Of a stretch of 64,000 nucleotides of DNA, positions 60,703 to 64,000 are shown piece by piece. This DNA is from Pilimelia columellifera. GTDB lineage: Bacteria > Actinomycetota > Actinomycetes > Mycobacteriales > Micromonosporaceae. The translations under genes were made by a program, and so were the position numbers. Location: NCBI RefSeq assembly GCF_039532605.1, contig NZ_BAAARY010000001.1, positions 124,001-188,000 on the forward strand, written 5' to 3'. Each line of letters starts with the position of its first letter. Within the stretch, counting starts at the first letter, position 1. The notes beneath the pieces are model-generated. The model worked only from the letters and a program-made list of their open reading frames with translations, made no database searches and was not told the DNA's origin.

Positions 60703-61497
60703 TCAGGTACGGACCCGGAAGGAACGGAAGAAGAAGTTGGCGTTGTCGCCACGGACGCCGGTCCGGCCGGCCTTGGTGATCGCGGCGCAGCCGATGCCGT
60801 TGTCGGTGGCGATGCTCACCCGACGGCCGGCCACCCACACGGCCAGGTTCACCGCGCCGTCCCCGCGGGTCACCGCGGACGCCTGCACGAACCGCCACTT
60901 GTTAGTCGGAATGCGGTAGCCGCCGGTGCTGGCCAGCGTGTAGTAGGTGCCGCCGTTGCTGCCCCCGCCCCGGCACTTCTTCTTGATCACGACGGCGCCG
61001 TCACGGCGGGCGACCGTCGCGTAGTACAGGCTCTCCTCGCTCTGGTAGCGCAGGAAGAGGTGCACGCCGTCCCACGCGACCGCGGGCGTCGATGACGTCG
61101 CAGTGAGGCCGGAGATGTTGAGCGACATCCCCACGGTCACGTTCCGGAACGACGCGTTCCGCGTGATCATGCGGAAGACGGCCGAGTTCGTGCCGTTCGT
61201 CGACCGGGCGTCCGGCGCCTTGTTGTCAGGGCGGCCGGTCCAGAACGCGGGCCCGCCGGCGACCTTACGGGAGAACAACGAGCCGCTGTTCATGAGCCAG
61301 TACGGCGAGTGCAACGAGTTCCGCGACGTCGGGTTCCAGTACGCGTACTCGTTGGTGACCATGCCGTTGCGGTTCGCGGCGTTGACCGCCCAGGAGCCCG
61401 CCTGCGCCGGCGTGCCGCCGGCGATGACGGTCGCGGCCAACGCCGCCCCGCCCAGGATGGTCGCCACTGTCCTCTTTGCCACACGCAGGCTCCGCAC
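60703..61497 (-). CDS. Secreted protein of probable lectin-like beta-sandwich fold
   Basis: The 264-residue exported protein has a signal peptide (1-33, 'AALAATVIAGGTPAQAGS'). The rest is beta-rich with repeated aromatic residues and ends 'RTGVRGDNANFFFRSFRVR', reminiscent of concanavalin-like jelly-roll domains. Two cysteines (in KKKC and GIGC) could form a disulfide. I do not recognise a family. It interrupts the ubiX-mqnP-ubiD set on the same strand and may be separately expressed. Confidence 0.75.
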   Translation of the reverse strand: MRSLRVAKRTVATILGGAALAATVIAGGTPAQAGSWAVNAANRNGMVTNEYAYWNPTSRNSLHSPYWLMNSGSLFSRKVAGGPAFWTGRPDNKAPDARSTNGTNSAVFRMITRNASFRNVTVGMSLNISGLTATSSTPAVAWDGVHLFLRYQSEESLYYATVARRDGAVVIKKKCRGGGSNGGTYYTLASTGGYRIPTNKWRFVQASAVTRGDGAVNLAVWVAGRRVSIATDNGIGCAAITKAGRTGVRGDNANFFFRSFRVRT

Positions 61498-61596
61498 AGA
61501 CCCTCCCCCGTCGCGCCGCGGATTTCGCGGCGACCAGGGCAGTCCATGCCAGCGGAGGAGCGGCGCCGGTCCGCCCGGGTTGCGCCCGGGTTGCGG

Positions 61597-62490
61597 TCAG
61601 GCGCGCAGGCCGCCGCGGATGACGAGGTCGGCGAGGGCGAACGCGAACAGGGCGATCCCGACGAACCCGTTCGCGGTGAAGAACGCGCGGTTGACCCGGC
61701 TCAGGTCCGAGGGAGTCACCACCACATGTTGGTACACGAAGGCGACCGCGGCGACGGCCAGCCCCAACCACCACCACCATCCGAACCCGACCAGCTCGCC
61801 GAACCACACGAACAACGCGAACGTCGCCACATGCGCCACCGTCGAGGCGTGCAGCGCGAACCGCTTTCCGAACCTCGCCGGCACGCTCCGCACCCCGATC
61901 GTCCGGTCCACCTCGGCATCCTGGCAGGCGTAGATGAGGTCGAAACCGCCGATCCACAGGCCGACCGCCATGCCCAGCACCCAGGCCGGTCCCGACCCGG
62001 CGAACGCGCCGGCGAAGGCGCCGGTGACCGCCAGCCACGCCCCGACCGGGGCGACGAGCTGCGCCAGGCCCAGGATGGCGTGCGGCCAGTCGGTGAACCG
62101 CTTGCCGTACGGGTAGAGCACCAGCGGGACGACCGCCAGCGGCGCCAACGCCAGACACAGCGGGTTGAGCGCCGCCGCCGCGGCCAGCAGGACGACCAGT
62201 GACACCGCCGCGCCCATCCACGCGGTCCGGACGCTCACCGCTCCGGTGACCAGCTCCCGGTTCGCCGTCCGCGGGTTCCGGGCGTCGATGTGCCGGTCGA
62301 TGATGCGATTCGCCGCCATCGCGAACGTCCGACCGCCGACCATCGCGGCGGTGACCAGCGCCAGCACGTCCCAGCGCACCTGGCCGCCGAAGCGAGCCAT
62401 GGCCGCCAGCGCCGCGAGGTACGCGAACGGCAACGCGAATACCGAATGTTCGATCGCCACCAACCGCAGAAACGCCTTCACCGGAGCCAT
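61597..62490 (-). CDS. mqnP: UbiA-family prenyltransferase of menaquinone synthesis
   Basis: The 297-residue integral membrane enzyme has about nine helices. The aspartate motifs are 'NRIIDRHIDARN' and 'DLIYACQDAEVD', which bind the prenyl diphosphate through magnesium. It attaches the isoprenoid chain to the naphthoate ring. Placement between ubiX and a ubiD-type gene matches the late futalosine-pathway cluster of Streptomyces, where this gene is called mqnP. ATG 62490 is preferred to an upstream start. Confidence 0.93.
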   Translation of the reverse strand: MAPVKAFLRLVAIEHSVFALPFAYLAALAAMARFGGQVRWDVLALVTAAMVGGRTFAMAANRIIDRHIDARNPRTANRELVTGAVSVRTAWMGAAVSLVVLLAAAAALNPLCLALAPLAVVPLVLYPYGKRFTDWPHAILGLAQLVAPVGAWLAVTGAFAGAFAGSGPAWVLGMAVGLWIGGFDLIYACQDAEVDRTIGVRSVPARFGKRFALHASTVAHVATFALFVWFGELVGFGWWWWLGLAVAAVAFVYQHVVVTPSDLSRVNRAFFTANGFVGIALFAFALADLVIRGGLRA

Positions 62491-62549
62491 GTCGGCCAGT
62501 CTCCCGCACCGGGCGGACACCGGCGGCGGGCGGGTCGATCGCGCGCAGG

Positions 62550-64000
62550 TCAGCCGATGCCGTACTCACGCCACCGGCGGTCCACCAGCGACACGACCTC
62601 CGGGGACATCGTCATCTCCTCCGGCCAGCCGCGGGTGTAACCCTCGGTCGGCAGCTTGCGGGTCGCGTCCACCCCGGCTTTGCCGCCCCAGAACTGCTGG
62701 TAGGACGCGTGGTCCAAGTGGTCGACCGGGCCCTCGATGAGCAGCAGGTCCCGGGCGTAGTCGACGTTGCCGAACGCGCGGAACGCTACCTCGGCGTAGT
62801 CGTGGACATCGCAGTCCTCATCGACGACGACGATCAGCTTCGACAGCGACAGCAGATGTGCGCCCCAGATGGCGTTCATGACCTTCTGCGCGTGCTTGGG
62901 GTACCGCTTGCGGATCGAGACGATGACGCAGTTGTGGAACACCCCGGCGCCCGGCAGGTCGTAGTCGATGATGTCCGGGATGAGCAGCTTGAGCAGCGGC
63001 AGGAAGATCCGTTCGGTGGCCTTTCCCAGGCCGTGGTCCTCCTGCGGCGGCTTCGACGTGATGATCGAGTGGTAGATCGGGTTGCGTCGCGTCGTCATGG
63101 CCTCGATGTGCAGCACCGGGAACGGCTCCACCGGCGTGTAGAAGCCGGTGTGGTCCCCGAACGGGCCCTCCGGCGCCCGTTCCCCCGGCTCCAGATAGCC
63201 CTCCAGGACGATCTGGGCGCTCGCCGGCGCCTGAAGCGGGACGGTCAGGCAGTCGACCATCTCCACCCGCTCACCCCGCAGAAACCCGGCGAACAGGTAT
63301 TCGTCGATGTCACCGGGAAGCGGAGCGGTCGCCGCGTAGGTGAGGACCGGGTCGGCCCCGATCGCGATCGCCACCGGCAGCCGCTGGCCCAACCGTTCGG
63401 CGACGGCGTGGTGGGCGGTCGAGTCCTTGTGGATCTGCCAGTGCATGCCGAGGGTGTTGTGGCTGTGCTGCTGGAGCCGGTACAGGCCGAGGTTCCGCTT
63501 GCCGGTCTCCGGGTGCTTGGTGTGGGTGAGACCGAAGTTATGGAAGATCCCGCCATCGCCGGGCCACACCTGAAGGCCCGGCAGCCGGTTGAGGTCGACC
63601 TGGCCGCCCCGGTAGACGACCTCCTGGCACGGCGCGCTCTTGACCTTCCTCGGCGGAACAGCCTTGAGCTGCATGACCTTGCCAAGGCCCTCGCGCATCC
63701 CGGACCAGCCCACCGGCAGCTCCGGCTTCACCAGCGCCCCGATCCGGGCCCCGATCTCGTCCAGGGAGTCGACGCCCAGCGCCATCGCCATCCGGCGCTC
63801 GGCGCCGAACAGGTTGATCGCCACCGGCATCTCGCCCCGGGTCGGGCGCTCGAACAGCAGCGCCGGCCCCCCGGCGCGCACCGTCCGGGTGACCACCTCG
63901 CTGATCTCCAGCGTGGGGTCGACCGGCGCCGTCACCCGGTGGAGCTCGCCGGCGCGTTCCAACGCCTTGAGGAAAGCCGGCAGGTCAGCGTACGGAAATC
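62550..64000 (-). CDS. ubiD: UbiD-family decarboxylase of menaquinone synthesis (5' end outside window)
   Basis: The frame is open to the window edge; 483 codons are visible. The TTG at 63962 is not the start, because the frame continues upstream as F-P-Y-A-D-L-P-A-F-L, a normal UbiD N-terminus. Prenyl-FMN and metal-site segments 'NLGLYRLQQHSHNTLGMHWQ' and 'APEGPFGDHTGFYTPVE' are clear. It should decarboxylate the naphthoate intermediate using prenyl-FMN from the adjacent UbiX. Names mqnL and mqnM have been used for this UbiD/UbiX pair; I do not assign which. Confidence 0.92.
   Translation of the reverse strand, partial: FPYADLPAFLKALERAGELHRVTAPVDPTLEISEVVTRTVRAGGPALLFERPTRGEMPVAINLFGAERRMAMALGVDSLDEIGARIGALVKPELPVGWSGMREGLGKVMQLKAVPPRKVKSAPCQEVVYRGGQVDLNRLPGLQVWPGDGGIFHNFGLTHTKHPETGKRNLGLYRLQQHSHNTLGMHWQIHKDSTAHHAVAERLGQRLPVAIAIGADPVLTYAATAPLPGDIDEYLFAGFLRGERVEMVDCLTVPLQAPASAQIVLEGYLEPGERAPEGPFGDHTGFYTPVEPFPVLHIEAMTTRRNPIYHSIITSKPPQEDHGLGKATERIFLPLLKLLIPDIIDYDLPGAGVFHNCVIVSIRKRYPKHAQKVMNAIWGAHLLSLSKLIVVVDEDCDVHDYAEVAFRAFGNVDYARDLLLIEGPVDHLDHASYQQFWGGKAGVDATRKLPTEGYTRGWPEEMTMSPEVVSLVDRRWREYGIG

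Noticed and set aside
63962..63964. TTG start for the UbiD gene
   Set aside because: The coding frame continues to the window edge with a typical UbiD N-terminus, so this is an internal codon.

Overview
The window reads as a chromosomal core segment of a high-GC actinomycete. GC is roughly 70 percent, starts are often GTG or TTG, and many genes overlap by ATGA or GTGA. The content (type VII secretion genes eccB, eccE and a mycosin, the developmental regulator bldC, the futalosine route to menaquinone, a 14-gene nuo operon, HelR) points to Micromonosporaceae, most like Micromonospora or a close relative. The family assignment is inference from gene content. I see no rRNA, tRNA, transposase, integrase or CRISPR array, so this looks like vertically inherited core genome.

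Layout. 1-6962: part of a type VII (ESX-like) secretion locus: a double-domain SseB protein cut by the window edge, a mycosin protease, two WXG100 proteins, EccB and EccE; no EccC or EccD lies in the window. 6994-10738: a small membrane protein, a RarD permease, an ECF sigma factor with overlapping zinc anti-sigma factor and a SigL-type promoter, and an IclR regulator. 10912-28118 (minus strand): a polyprenyl diphosphate synthase and the complete nuoA-N operon. 28256-33373: a geranylgeranyl-reductase-family flavoprotein with a Rex-type operator, a small unknown protein, menG, an LPXTG surface protein and mqnC. 33532-41302: an aldo/keto reductase, a DUF3817 protein, a secreted cyclophilin, a SNF2 helicase plus SWIM protein pair, and a membrane-anchored PLP decarboxylase fusion. 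41389-45236: paaABCDE for phenylacetyl-CoA epoxidation. 45425-54012: a beta-lactamase-fold protein, an orphan GAF histidine kinase, mqnA, a cobalamin-binding photoreceptor-like protein, HelR and the mqnE operon. 54013-59734: a probable c-di-AMP riboswitch with its NlpC/P60 hydrolase, a proline-rich membrane protein, a DEAD-box helicase with a structured leader, an Lrp regulator and bldC. 59917-64000: ubiX, a secreted protein, the UbiA-type prenyltransferase mqnP and a UbiD-type decarboxylase cut by the window end.

The unifying theme is menaquinone and its use. mqnA, mqnE and mqnC (early futalosine steps), the UbiX/UbiA/UbiD set (decarboxylation and prenylation), a polyprenyl diphosphate synthase (side chain), menG (methylation) and a reductase-family flavoprotein (possible side-chain saturation) surround the complex I operon that reduces the quinone. 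mqnB and mqnD are not here. A near-consensus Rex operator in front of the reductase gene suggests NADH/NAD+ control.

The items most worth follow-up are the CarH-like cobalamin protein without a DNA-binding domain, the membrane-PLP decarboxylase fusion, the Rex site, the riboswitch candidate, the ECF promoter, and a 12-bp tandem repeat inside the SNF2 gene that forms two perfect DnaA boxes.
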